The notes under the pieces were generated by a model. It had not been told where the DNA came from and did not search any database. It worked only from the letters and a program-made list of their open reading frames with translations. A program made the translations under genes and the position numbers. From Triticum aestivum (lineage: Eukaryota; Streptophyta; Magnoliopsida; Poales; Poaceae), in the NCBI RefSeq assembly GCF_018294505.1, contig NC_057800.1, positions 477,090,530-477,154,529 on the forward strand: a stretch of 64,000 bases of DNA, in the 5' to 3' direction. Of this stretch, positions 1 to 11,210 are shown in pieces. How positions within the stretch are numbered: the first letter of the stretch is position 1; each line of letters begins with the position of its first letter.

Positions 1-1026
1 GGCCACCTCGGGGAAACTTGAGGGCTGGGTTTACTCGTAGCTTGACCTATCCGGTGTTGCCCTGAGAACGAGATATGTGCAACTCCTATCAGGATGTCAG
101 CGCATCGGGCGGCTTTGCTGGACTTGTTTTACCATTGTCGAGGATGTCTTGTAACCGGGATTCCGAGCCTGATCGGGTCTTCCCGCTAGAAGGAATATCC
201 TTCGTTGACCGTGAGAGCTTGTGATGGGCTAAGTTGGGACACCCCTGCAGGGTTTTGAACTTTCGAAAGCCATGCCCTCGGTTATGGGCAGATGGGAATT
301 TGTTAATGTCTGGTTGTAGAAAACCTGAAGTTAACCTTAATTAAAATACATCAATCGCGTGTGTAACCGTGATGGCCTCTTTCCGGCGGAGTCGGGGAAG
401 TGAACATGGTGTTGGAGTTATGCTTGACGTAGGTTGTTCTAGGATCACTTCTTGATCATAGTTATTCGACCGTGCTTTTGCCTTCTCTTCTCACTCTCTT
501 TTGCAAAGTTAGCCACCAAATATGCTAGTCGCTTGCTGCAGCTCCACCTCATACCTTTTACCTTACCTATAAGATTAAATAGTCTTGATCGCGAGGGTGC
601 GAGATTGCCGAGTCCCTGTGACTCACAGATACTTCCAAAACCAGTTTGCAGGTGCCGATGATACCGTGCAGGTGACTCAACCAAGCACAAGGAGGAGCTC
701 GATGAAGATCTTGTCTGTTATGTTGTTTCATTCTAGTTGATCAGTAGTGGAGCCCAGTTGGGGTCGATCGGAGATCTGTGTAGCATTTGGGTTAGTCTTC
801 TTTATTTTGGTTCCGTAGTCGGACCTTGATTGTATCTGGATGATGTAATGCTTTACTCTTATAATTGTGTGAAGTGGCGATTGTAAGCCAACTATGTATC
901 TCTTTCCCTTATGTATTACATGGGTTGTGTGAAGATTACCTCACTTGCGACATTGCTTTCAATGCGGTTATGCCTCTAAGTCGTGCTTCGACACGTGGGA
1001 GATATAGCCGCATCGAGGGCGTTACA
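1..1026 (+). mobile_element. 3' portion of a Sukkula-like LARD LTR, left duplicate copy
   Basis: This stretch matches the last kilobase of the LARD LTR ending at 47577, and also the LTR ending at 39783, with scattered substitutions. It ends in GCGTTACA at 1026 and is followed by GTAGT, the same 5 bases that follow the LARD at 47578. It therefore represents the same insertion event as 35725-47577 in a duplicated segment, not an independent LARD. The rest of this LTR lies left of the window. It holds no retroelement protein domain; short open frames in it are not supported as genes. Confidence 0.85.
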
Positions 1027-1205
1027 GTAGTTTTGAATGGTGAATATCTCTATGTTGATCATATCTATTATATGATTCACGTTCGACCTTTCGATCTCAG
1101 TGTTTCGAGGCCATATCTGCATATGCTAGGCTCGTCAAGTTTAACCGGAGTATTCGGCACGTGCAAAACTGGCTTGCGCCTGTTGTATGTGAACATAGAG
1201 CTTAT
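1027..1205 (-). mobile_element. Angela-type 5' leader fragment (left duplicate copy)
   Basis: Read on the minus strand this matches the untranslated leader of the Angela elements, for example the complement of about 13800-13980. It begins with the LARD target duplication GTAGT. It ends in CTTAT just before a TGAGGG start of another LTR. It is the same scrap as 47578-47756 and belongs to the old minus-strand Angela that hosts the LARD and the Tat element. Confidence 0.75.
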
Positions 1206-1569
1206 TGAGGGAGTCCTGGATTAAGGGGTACGGTCCTCGGGTGGTCGGGCTATGTGACATGGGACGGACTGATGGGCCATAAAGATACGATAGAAGGCCT
1301 TCCCCATGTCCGGATGGGATTCTCCTTTGCATGGATGGCAAGCTTGGCGTTCGAATGTGAGGATTCCTTTCTCTGTAAACCGACTCTGTATAACCCTAGG
1401 CCCCTCTGGTGTCTATATAAACCGGAGGGTTTAGTCTGTAGAGGCAATCATAATCATAATCATAATCATACATGCTAGACATCTCGAGTTTAGCCATTAT
1501 GATCTCGAGGTAGATCAACTCTTGTAACCCCTATACTCATCAAAGTCAATCAAGCAGGAAGTAGGGTAT
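1206..1569 (+). mobile_element. 5' LTR (most of it) of a Tat-lineage gypsy element, left copy
   Basis: It starts TGAGGGAGTCCTGG and runs to the GGTAT target duplication of the Angela at 1570. The equivalent in the right copy (47757-48114) resumes after that Angela at 56664 and leads into Tat-type gag and RT, which is what identifies this LTR. It contains a TATA-like box at 1414-1420 and an AATCAT microsatellite near 1446-1470 that is longer here than in the right copy. Confidence 0.75.
1414..1420 (+). promoter_or_regulatory. TATA-like box of the Tat-element LTR (left copy)
   Basis: TATATAA lies in the context GTGTCTATATAAACCGG, a typical plant retroelement core promoter, and is conserved at 47965-47971 in the other copy. 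Promoter function is inferred from motif and position only. Confidence 0.5.
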
Positions 1570-3294
1570 TGTTGGGGAACGTAGTAATTTCAAAAAAAAT
1601 TCCTACGCACACGCAAGATCATGGTGATGCATAGCAACGAGGGAAGAGTGTGATCTATGTACCCTTGTAGACCGACAACGGAAGCGTTAGCACAATGCGG
1701 TTGATGTAGAAGTACGTCTTCACGGCCCGACCGATCAAGCACCGAAACTACGTCACCTCCGAGTTCTAGCACACGTTCAGCTCGATGACGACCCCCGGAC
1801 TCCGATCCAGCAAAGTGTCGGGGAAGAGTTCCGTTAGCACGACGGCGTGGTGACGATCTTGATGTACTACCGTCACAGGGCTTCGCCTAAGCACCGCTAC
1901 AATATTATCGAGGATTATGATAGAAGGGGGCACCGCACACGGCTAAGAATATGATCACGTGGATCAACTTGTGTCTAGAGGTGCCCCCTGTCCCCGTATA
2001 TAAAGGAGCAAGGGAGGAGGAGGCCGGCCCTAGGAGGGGGTGCGCCAAGTGTGGAGTCCTACTAGGACTCCCTAGTCCTAGTAGGATTCCACCTCCCATA
2101 TGGAATAGGAAAAGAGGAAGGGAAAAGGAGAAGGAAGGAAGGGGGCGCCCCCCTTCCCTAGTCCAATTCGGACCAGACCAAGGGGAGGGGTGCGGCCACC
2201 CTTGAGGCCCTTTTTCTTCTTTCCCGTATGGCCCAATAAGGCCCAATACGTATTCCCGTAACTCTCCGGTACTCTGAAAAATACCCGAATCACTCGGAAC
2301 CTTTCCGATGTCCGAATATAGTCGTCCAATATATCGATCTTTACGTCTCGACCATTTAGAGACTCCTCGTCATGTCCCCGATCTCATCCGGGACTCCGAA
2401 CTCCTTCGGTACATCAAAACTCATAAACTCATAATATAACTGTCATCGAAACCCTAAGCGTGCGGACCCTACGGGTTCGAGAACAATGTAGACATGACCG
2501 AGACACGTCTCCAGTCAATAACCAATAGCGGAACCTGGATGCTCATATTGGCTCCTACATATTCTACGAAGATCTTTATCGGTCAGACCGCATAACAACA
2601 TACGTTGTTCCCTTTGTCATCGGTATGTTACTTGCCCGAGATTCGATCGTCCGTATCTTAATACCTAGTTCAATCTCGTTACCGGCAAGTCTCTTTACTC
2701 GTTCCATAATACATCATCTCACAACTAACTCATTAGTTGCAATGCTTGCAAGGCTTATGTGATGTGCATTATCGAGAGGGCCCAGAGATACCTTTCCGAC
2801 AATCGGAGTGACAAATCCTAATCTTGAAATATGCCAACCCAACATGTACCTTTGGAGACACCTGTAGAGCTCCTTTATAATCACCCAGTTACGTTGTGAC
2901 GTTTGGTAGCACACAAAGTGTTCCTCCGGCAAACGGGAGTTGCATAATCTCATAGTCATAGGAACAGTTATAAGTCATGAAGAAAGCAATAGCAACATAC
3001 TAAACGATCGGGTGCTAAGCTAATGGAATGGGTCATGTCAATCACATCATTCTCCTAATGAAGTGATCCCGTTAATCAAATAACAACGCTTTTGTTTATG
3101 GTTAGGAAACATAACCATCTTCAATTAACGAGCTAGTCAAGTAGAGGCATACTAGTGACACTCTGTTTGTCTATGTATTCACACATGTATTATGTTTCCG
3201 GTTAATACAATTCTAGCATGAATAATAAACATTTATCATGATATAAGGAAATAAATAATAACTTTATTATTGCCTCTAGGGCATATTTCCTTCA
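1570..3294 (-). repeat. 3' LTR of the left-copy Angela
   Basis: It starts TGTTGGGGAACG and ends GCATATTTCCTTCA, so on its own strand it begins TGAAGGAAATATGCCC, the characteristic Angela/BARE/WIS LTR start. Length is 1725 bases. A TATATA box on the minus strand lies at 1997-2002. Near its left end it carries several base states shared with the right LTR of the other copy rather than the left one (see findings). Confidence 0.92.
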
Positions 3295-3600
3295 GTCTCC
3301 CACTTGCACTAGAGTCAATAATCTAGTTCACATCGCCATGTGATTCAACACTAAGAGTTCACATCACCATGTGATTAACACCCATAGTTCACATCGTCAT
3401 GTGACCTATACCCAAAGGGTTTACTAGAGTCAATAATCTAGTTCACATCATTTATGTGATTAACACCCAAAGAGTACTAAGGTGTGATCATGTTTTGCTT
3501 GTGAGATAATTTTAGTCAACGGGTCTGTCACATACAGATCCGTAAGTATTTTGCGAATTCTATGTCTATAATGCTCTGCACGGAGCTACTCTAGCTAATT
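3295..3600 (-). other. Angela 3' untranslated region with polypurine tract and hairpin array
   Basis: Read on the minus strand the bases next to the LTR are AGTGCAAGTGGGAGAC, a plus-strand primer (polypurine) tract abutting TGAAGG. To the right lie four TCACAT...ATGTGA inverted repeats (3328-3343, 3359-3374, 3389-3404, 3443-3459) and a repeated block CTAGAGTCAATAATCTAG (3309-3326 and 3424-3441). The Angela at 11211-34381 has only a short spacer here, so this is an expansion specific to this element. Coding similarity to RNase H begins only beyond ~3600. Confidence 0.7.
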
Positions 3601-6330
3601 GCTCCCACTTTCAATATGTATCTAGATCGAGACTTAGAGTCATCCAGATCTGTGTCAAAACTTGCATCGACGTAACTTTTTACGACGAACCTTTTGTCAC
3701 CTCCATAATCGGGAAATATTTCCTTATTCCACTAAGGATAATTTTGACCGTCGTCCAGTGATCTACTCTTAGATCACTATTGTACTCCCTTGCTTAACAC
3801 AGTGTAGGGTATACAATAGATCTGGTACACAGCATGGCATACTTTATAGAACCTATGGCTAAGGCATAGGGAATGACTTTCATTCTCTTTCTATCTTCTG
3901 CCGTGGTCGGGCTTTGAGTCTTACTCAATTTCACACCTTGTAACACAGCCAAGAACTCTTTCTTTGACCGTTCCAATTTTTGAACTACTTCAAAATATTG
4001 TCAAGGTATGTACTCATTGAAAAAACTTATCAAGCGTCTTGATCTATCTCTATAGATCTTGATGCTCAATATGTAAGCAGCTTTACCGAGGTCTTTCTTT
4101 GAAAAACTTCTTTCAAAACACTCCTTTATGCTTTGCAGAATAATTCTATATTATTTCCGATCAACAATATGTCATTCACATATACTTATTAGAAATGTTG
4201 TAGTGCTCCCACTCACTTTCTTGTAAATACAGGCTTCACCGTAAGTCTGTATAAAACTATATGCTTTGATCAACTTATCAAAGCGTATATTCCAACTCCG
4301 AGATGCTTGCACCAGTCCATAGATGGATCGTTGGAGCTTGCATATTTTGTTAACACCTTTAGGATTGACAAAACCTTCTGGTTGCATCATATACAACTCT
4401 TCTTTAAGAAATCCATTAAGGAATGCAGTTTTGTTTATCCATTTGCCAGATTTCATAAAATGCGGCAATTGCGAACATGATTCGGACAGACTTAAGCATA
4501 TATACGAGTGAGAAAATCTCATCGTAGTCAACACCTTGAACTTGTCGAAAACCTTTTGCGGCAATTCTAGCTTTGTAGATAGTAACACTACTATCAGCGT
4601 CCGTCTTCCTCTTGAAGATCCATTTATATTCTATGGCTTGCCGATCATCGGGCAAATCCATCAAAGTCCATACTTTGTTCTCATACATGGATCATATCTC
4701 AGATTTTATGGCCTCAAACCATTTCGCGGAATCTGGGCTCATCATCGCTTCCTCATAGTTCGCAAGTTCGTCATGGTCCAGTAACATGACCTCCAGAACA
4801 GGATTACCGTACCACATTGGTGCGGATCTCACTCTGGTTTTACCTACGAGGTTCGGTAGTAACTTGATCTGAAGTTACATGATCATCATCATTAGCTTCC
4901 TCACTAATCGGTCTAGTAGTCACAGGAACAGATTTCTGTGATGAACTACTTTCCAATAAGGGAGCAGGTACAGTTACCTCATCAAGTTCTACTTTCCTCC
5001 CACTCACTTCTTTCGAGAGAAACTCCTTCTCTAGAAAAACTCCGAATTTAGTAACAAAAGTCTTGCCTTCAGATTTGTGATAGAAGGTGTACCCAACAGT
5101 CTCCTTTGGGTATCATATGAAGACATATTTCTCCAATTTGGGTTTGAGCTTATCAGGATGAAACTTTTTCATATAAGCATCACAATCCCAAACTTTAAGA
5201 AACGACAACTTTGGTTTCTTGCCAAACCACAGTTCAGATTGTGTCGTCTCAATGGACTTAGATGGTGCCCTTTTAAACGTGAATGCAGTTGTCTTTAATG
5301 CATAACCCCAAAACAATAGTGGTAGATCGATAAGAGACATCATAGATCACACCATATCTAATAAAGTACAATTATGATGTTCGGACACACCATTATGCTA
5401 TGGTGTTCCAGGTGGCGTGAGTAGCGAAACTATTTCACATTGTTTTAACTGAAGGGTAGACTCGTAACTCAAATATTTTACCTCTGCGATCATATCGTAG
5501 AAACTTTTATTTTCTTGTTACGATGATTCTCCACTTTACTCTGAAATTCTTTGAACTTTTCAAATATTTCAGACTTGTGTTTCATTAAGTAGATATACCC
5601 ATATCTGCTCAAATCATCTGTGAAGGTCAGAAAATAATGATACCCGCCACGAGCCTTAACACTCATCGGATCTCATACATCAGTATGTATTATTTCCAAT
5701 AAGTCAGTTGCTCGCTCCATAGTTCCGGAGAACGGCGTTTTAGTCATCTTGCCCATGAGGCATGGTTCGCAAGCATCAACTGATTCATAATCAAGTGATT
5801 CCAAAAACCCATTAGCATGGAGTTTCTTCATGCGCTTTACACAAATATGACCTAAACGGCAGTGCCACAAATAAGTTGCACTATCGTTATTAACTTTGCA
5901 TCTTTTGGTTTCAATATTATGATTATGTGTATCACTACGATCGAGATCCAACGAACTATTTTCATTAGGTGTGTAACCATATAAGGTTTTATTCATGTAA
6001 ACAGAACAACAATTTATTCTCTTACTTAAATGAATAACCGTATTACAATAAACATGATCAAATCATATTCATGCTCAATGCAAACACCAAATAACACTTA
6101 TTCAGGTTCAACACTAATCCCGAAAGTATAGGGAGTGTGCGATGATGATCATATCAATCTTGGAACCACTTCCAACACACATCGTCACTTCACCCTTAAC
6201 TAGTCTCTGTTTATTCTGCAACTCCCGTTTCGAGTTACTAATCTTAGCAACTGAACTAGTATCAAATACTGAGGGGTTGCTATAAACACTAGTAAAGTAC
6301 ACATCAATAACATGTATATCAAATATACTT
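3600..6330 (-). pseudogene. Angela pol pseudogene: protease, integrase, RT, partial RNase H
   Basis: In minus-strand order: protease region ~6330-6114, with a DTSS motif where DTGS would be expected; gag-pre-integrase zinc region ~5996-5673 (HCRLGH, CEPCLMGK); integrase core to ~5113; RT ~4688-4172; an RNase H remnant ~3976-3600 that lacks its C-terminal part. The integrase glutamate codon (5380-5382, TTC on the plus strand) is intact, but a stop interrupts the preceding GTPQ region. The RT active site reads YVND (AAT complement at 4174-4176) instead of YVDD. Many frameshifts and stops make it non-functional. Confidence 0.9.
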
Positions 6331-7160
6331 ATGTTCACTTTGCCATCCTTCTCATCTGCCAATCACTTGGGGTAGTTCCGCTTCCAGTGACCAGTCCCTT
6401 TGCAGTAGAAACAGTTAGTCTCAGGCTTAGGACCAGACTTGGGCTTCTTCACTTGAGCAGCAACTTGCTTGCTGTTCTTCTTGAAGTTCCCCTTCTTCCC
6501 TCTGCCCTTTTCTTGAAACTAGTGGTCTTGTCTACCATCAACACTTGATGTTTTTCTCGATTTCTACCTTCGTCAATTTCTGCATTACGAAGAGCTTGGG
6601 AATCGTTTCCGTTATCCCTTGCATATCATAGTTCATCACGAAGTTCTACTAACTTGGTGATGGTGACTAGAGAATTCTGTCAATCACTATCTTATCTGGA
6701 AGATTAATTCCCACTTGATTCAAGCGATTGTAGTACTCAGACAATCTGAGCACATGCTCACTAGTTGAGCGATTCTCCTCCATCTTTTAGCTATAGAACT
6801 TGTTGGAGACTTCATATCTCTCAACTCAGGTATTTGCTTGAAATATTAACTTCAACTCCTGGAACATCTCATATGCTCCATGACGTTCAAAACGTCTTTG
6901 AAGTCCTGATTCTAAGCCATTAAGCATGGTGCACTAAACTATCAAGTAGTCATCATATTGAGCTAGCCAAACATTCATAACATCTGCATCTGCTCCTGCA
7001 ATAGGTCTGTCACCTAGCGGTGCATCAAGGACATAATTCTTCTGTGCAGCAATGAGGATAAACCTCAGATCACGGATCCAATCCGCATCATTGCTACTAA
7101 CATCTTTCAACACAATTTTCTCTAGGAACATATCAAAATAAACACAGGGAAGCAACAATG
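6330..7160 (-). pseudogene. Angela gag pseudogene (left copy)
   Basis: The minus-strand translation from ~7158 gives the Angela capsid N-terminus (LRFILIAAQKNYVLDAP) and, near 6370-6410, a CCHC zinc knuckle CFYCKGTGHWKRNY whose last cysteine is tyrosine. No usable ATG stands at the expected start, and the frame is broken by several stops. Gag would coat the RNA in virus-like particles; this copy cannot. Confidence 0.85.
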
Positions 7161-8388
7161 CGAGCTATTGATCTACAACATAATTTGCAAAATACTACCA
7201 GGACTAAGTTCATGATAAATTTAAGTTCAATTAATTACTTAAGAACTCCCAGTTAGATAGACATCTCTCTAATCCTCTAAGTGATTACGTGATCCAAATC
7301 AACTAAACCATGTCCGATCATCATGTGAGATGGAGTAGTTTCATTGGTGAACATCGCTATGTTGGTCATATCTACTATATGATTCACGCTCGACCTTTCG
7401 GTCTCCGTGTTCTGAGGCCATATCTGTATATGCTTGGCTCGTCAAGTATAACCTGAGTATTCTGCGTGTGCAACTGTTTTGCACCCGTTGTATTTGAACG
7501 TAGAGCCTATCACACCCGATCATCACGTGGTGTCTCAACACGAAGAACTTTCGCAACGGTGCATACTCAGGGAGAACACTTCTTGATAATTAGTGAGAGA
7601 TCATCTTATAATGCTACCATCAATCAAAGCAAGATAATATGCATAAAAGATAAACATCACATGCAATCAATATAAGTGATATGATATGGCCATCATCATC
7701 TTGTGCTTGTGATCTCCATCTTCGAAGCACCGTCGTGATCACCATCGTCACCGGCGTGACACCTTGATCTCCATCATAGCATCATTGTTGTCTCGCCAAT
7801 CTTATGCTTCCATGACTATCGCTACCACTTAGTGATAAAGTAAAGCATTACAGCGCGATTGCATTGCATACAATAAAGCGACAACCATATGGCTCCTGCC
7901 AGTTGCCGATAACTCGGTTACAAAACATGAACATCTCATACAATAAAATTTAGCATCATGTCTTGACCATATCACATCACAACATGCCCTGCAAAAACAA
8001 GTTAGACGTCCTCTACTTTGTTGTTGCAAGTTTTACGTGGCTGCTACGGGCTTAAGCAAGAACCAATCTTACCTACGCATCAAAACCACAATGATAGTTT
8101 GTCAAGTTGGTGCTGTTTTAACCTTCGCAAGGACCGAGCGTAGCCACACTCGGTTCAACTAAAGTTGGAGAAACTGTCACCCGCTAGCCACCTTTGTGCA
8201 AAGCACGTCGGGAGAACCGGTCTCGCGTAAGCGTACGCGTAATGTCGGTCCGGGCCGCTTCGTCCAACAATACCGCCGAACCAAAGTATGACATGCTGGT
8301 AAGCAGTATGACTTATATCGCCCACAACTCACTTGTGTTCTACTCGTGCATATAACATCAACACATAAAACCTGGGCTCGGATGCCAC
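7161..8388 (-). other. Angela 5' leader with methionine-tRNA primer binding site
   Basis: This non-coding leader lies between gag and the 5' LTR. The primer binding site on the minus strand is TGGCATCCGAGCC (plus coordinates 8375-8387), one base from the LTR. It resembles the TGGTATCAGAGCC initiator-methionine tRNA site used by copia elements. The leader aligns with 53706-54931 and, more loosely, with the complement of 12944-14163. No supported gene. Confidence 0.8.
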
Positions 8389-8741
8389 TATTGGGGAACG
8401 TAGTAATTTCAAAAAAAAAATCCTACGCACACGCAAGATCATGGTGATGCATAGCAACGAGGGAAGAGTGTGATCTACGTACCCTTGTAGACCGACAGCG
8501 GAAGCGTTAGCATAACGCGGTTGATGTAGTCGTACGTCTTCACGGCCTGACCGATCAAGCATCGAAACTACGACACCTCCGAGTTCTAGCACACGTTCAG
8601 CTCGATGACGATCCCTGGACTCCGATCCAGCAAAGTGTCGGGGAAGAGTTCCGTTAGCACGACGGCGTGGTGACGATCTTGATGTACTACCGTCGCAGGG
8701 CTTCGCCTAAGCACCACTACAATATTATCGAGGATTATGAT
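8389..8741 (-). repeat. Truncated 5' LTR of the left-copy Angela
   Basis: It starts TATTGGGGAACG, with the terminal TG changed to TA, and follows the LTR consensus to GAGGATTATGAT. It then leaves the LTR abruptly. In the right copy the same point is ~55283 and the LTR continues for another ~1.37 kb. Confidence 0.9.
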
Positions 8742-8742
8742 A

Positions 8743-8761
8743 TACTACCGTCGCAGGGCTT
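8743..8761. other. 19-base templated filler at the duplication junction
   Basis: TACTACCGTCGCAGGGCTT here is an exact second copy of 8685-8703 from the adjacent LTR. It sits between LTR sequence (to 8741) and RNase H sequence of a different Angela element (from 8762). Short templated insertions of this kind are typical of error-prone double-strand-break repair; that mechanism is inferred. Confidence 0.8.
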
Positions 8762-11210
8762 TTCTTGGAACTGCACCAACCGACATCTCCACCATTCAAT
8801 ATAAATATGTATCCAGTTTGTGACTTAGAGTCATCTGGATCAGTGTCAAAGCTTGCATCGACGTAACCATTTACGACAAGCTCTTTGTCACCTCCATAAA
8901 CGAGAAACATATCCTTAGCCCTTTTTAGGTATTTCAGGATGTTCTTGACCGCTGTCTAGTGATCCACTCCTAGATTACTTTGGTACCTCCCTGCTAAACT
9001 TATAGCAAGGCACACATCAGGTCTGGTACACAACATTGCATACATGATTGAACCTATGGCTGAGGCATAGGGAATGACTTTCATTTTCTCTCTATCTTCT
9101 GCAGTGGTCGGGCATTAAGTCTGACTCAACTTCACACCTTGTAACACAGGCAAGAACCCTTTCTTTGACTAATCCATTTTAAACTTTTTCAAAACTTTAT
9201 CAAGGTATGTGCTTTGTGAGAGTCCAATTAAGCGTCTTGATCTATCTCTATAGATCTTGATGCCCAATATATAAGCAGCTTCACCGAGGTCTTTCATTGA
9301 AAGATTCTTATTCAAGTATCCTGTTATGCTATCCAGAAATTCCGTATTATTTCCAATCAATAATATGTCATCCACATAAAATATTTGAAATGCTACAGAG
9401 CTCCCACTCACTTTCTTGTGAATACAGGCTTCTCCAAAAGTCTATATAAAACCATATGCTTTGATCACACTATCAAAGCATATATTCCAACTCCGAGAGG
9501 CTTGCACCAGTTCATAAATGGATCGCTGGAGCTTGCACACTTTGTTAGCACCTTTAGGATCAACAAAACCTTCTGGTTGCATCATATACAACTCTTCTTT
9601 AAGATCTGCATTAAGGAATGCAATTTTGACATCCATTTGCCAAATTTCATAATCATAAAATGCGGCAATTGCTAACATGATTCAGAGAGACTTAAGCATC
9701 GCTACAGGTGAGAAGGTCTCATCGTAGTCAACTCCTTGAACTTGTCGAAAACCTTCCGCAACAAGTCGAGCTTTGTAGACAGTAACATTACCGTCAATGT
9801 CAGGCTTTCTCTTAAAGATCCATTTATTCTCTATGGCTTGCGGATCATCGGGAAAGTCAACCAAAGTCCACACTTTGTTCTCATACATGGATCCCATCTC
9901 AGATTTCATGGCCTCAAGCCATTTCGCGGACTCTGGGCTCATCATCGCTTCCTCGTAGTTCATAGGTTCGTCATGGTCTAGTAACCTGACCTCCAGAATA
10001 GGATTACCGTACCACTCTGGTGCAGATCATACTCTGGTTGACATACGAGGTTCGGTAGTAACTTGATCTGAAGTTTCATGATCATCATCATTAGCTTCCT
10101 CACTAATTGGTGTAGGAATCACTGGAACAGATTTCTGTGATGAACTATTTTCCAATTCAGGAGAAGGTACAATTACCTCATCAAGTTCTACTCTCCTCCC
10201 ACTCACTTCTTTCAAGAGAAACTCCTTCTCTAGAAAGGATCCATTCTTAGCAACGAATATCTTGCCTTCGGATCTGTGATAGAAGGTGTACCCAACAATA
10301 TCTTTTGGCTATCCTATGAAGACACATTACTCCAACTTGGGTTCGAGCTTATCAGGTTGAAGATTTTTCACATAAGCATCGCAGCCCCAAACTTTAAGAA
10401 ACGACGACTTAGTTTTCTTGCCAAACCAGAGTTCATATGGTGTCGTCTCAACGGATTTCGATGGTGCCCTATTTAACGTGAATGTAGCTGTCTCTAAAGT
10501 ATAACCCCAAAACAATAGCGGTAAATCGGTAAGAGACATCATAGATCGCACCATATCTAGTAAAGTACGACTACGACGTTCGGACACACCATTACGCTGT
10601 GGTGTTCCAGGTGGCGTGAGTTGCGAAACTATTCCACATTGTTTCAAATGAAGACCAAACTCATAACTCAAATATTCACCTCCATGATCAGATCATAGAA
10701 ACTTTATTTTCTTGTTACGATGATTTTCCGCTTCACTTTGAAATTCTTTGAACTTTTCAAATGTTTTAGACTTATGTTTCATCAAGTAGATATACTCATA
10801 TCTGCTCAAATCATCTATGAAAGTTAGAAAATAACGATACCCACCGCGAGCCTCAACACTCATCGGACCGCATACATCAGTATGTATTGTTTCCAATAAG
10901 TCAGTTGCTCGCTCCATTGTTCCGGAGAACGGAGTCTTAGTCATCTTGCCCATGAGGCATGGTTCGCAAGCCTCAAGTGATTCATAATCAAGTGATACCA
11001 AAAGCCCATCAGCATGGAGTTTCTTCATGCGCTTTACACCAATATGACCTAAACGGCAGTGCCACAAATAAGTTGCACTATCATTATTAACTTTACATCT
11101 TTTGGCTTCAATGTTATGAATATGTGTCTCACTACAATCGAGATTCAACAAAAATAGACCACTCATCAAGGGTGCATGACCATAAAAGATATTACTCATA
11201 TAAATAGAAC
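8762..11210 (-). pseudogene. Angela pol pseudogene (host element): integrase, RT, RNase H
   Basis: Minus-strand order from 11210: gag-pre-integrase domain (HCRLGH, CEPCLMGKM), integrase core with an intact glutamate in NGVSERR (complement of 10579-10581), the variable linker ~10260-9990, RT ~9963-9170 with intact FYVDD, and RNase H ~8910-8762 ending near WCSSK. In-frame stops lie before SDHGGEY, in the linker and within RT (for example after MLKSL). It is better preserved than the Angela at 1570. Its upstream part (protease, gag) continues at 34382 after the plus-strand Angela insertion. Its RNase H C-terminus and 3' LTR are absent at the junction. Confidence 0.92.

Larger units (their letters stand above)
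1570..8741 (-). mobile_element. Angela-type Ty1-copia element, left copy, truncated in its 5' LTR
   Basis: This element runs on the minus strand. Its 3' LTR is 1570-3294, its internal region 3295-8388, and its 5' LTR starts at 8389 but stops after ~353 bases at 8741. The target duplication GGTAT (1565-1569) is identical to that flanking the complete copy at 48115-56658, so both are the same insertion seen twice. The truncation point is the join of the large tandem duplication. All coding regions are disrupted. Confidence 0.9.

Noticed and set aside
1905..2329. Gly/Pro-rich open frames of ~80-115 codons in Angela LTRs (also 48521-48876 and 55337-55693)
   Set aside because: They lie across the LTR promoter region, are repeated in each LTR only because the LTR is, and vary in length and frame between copies.
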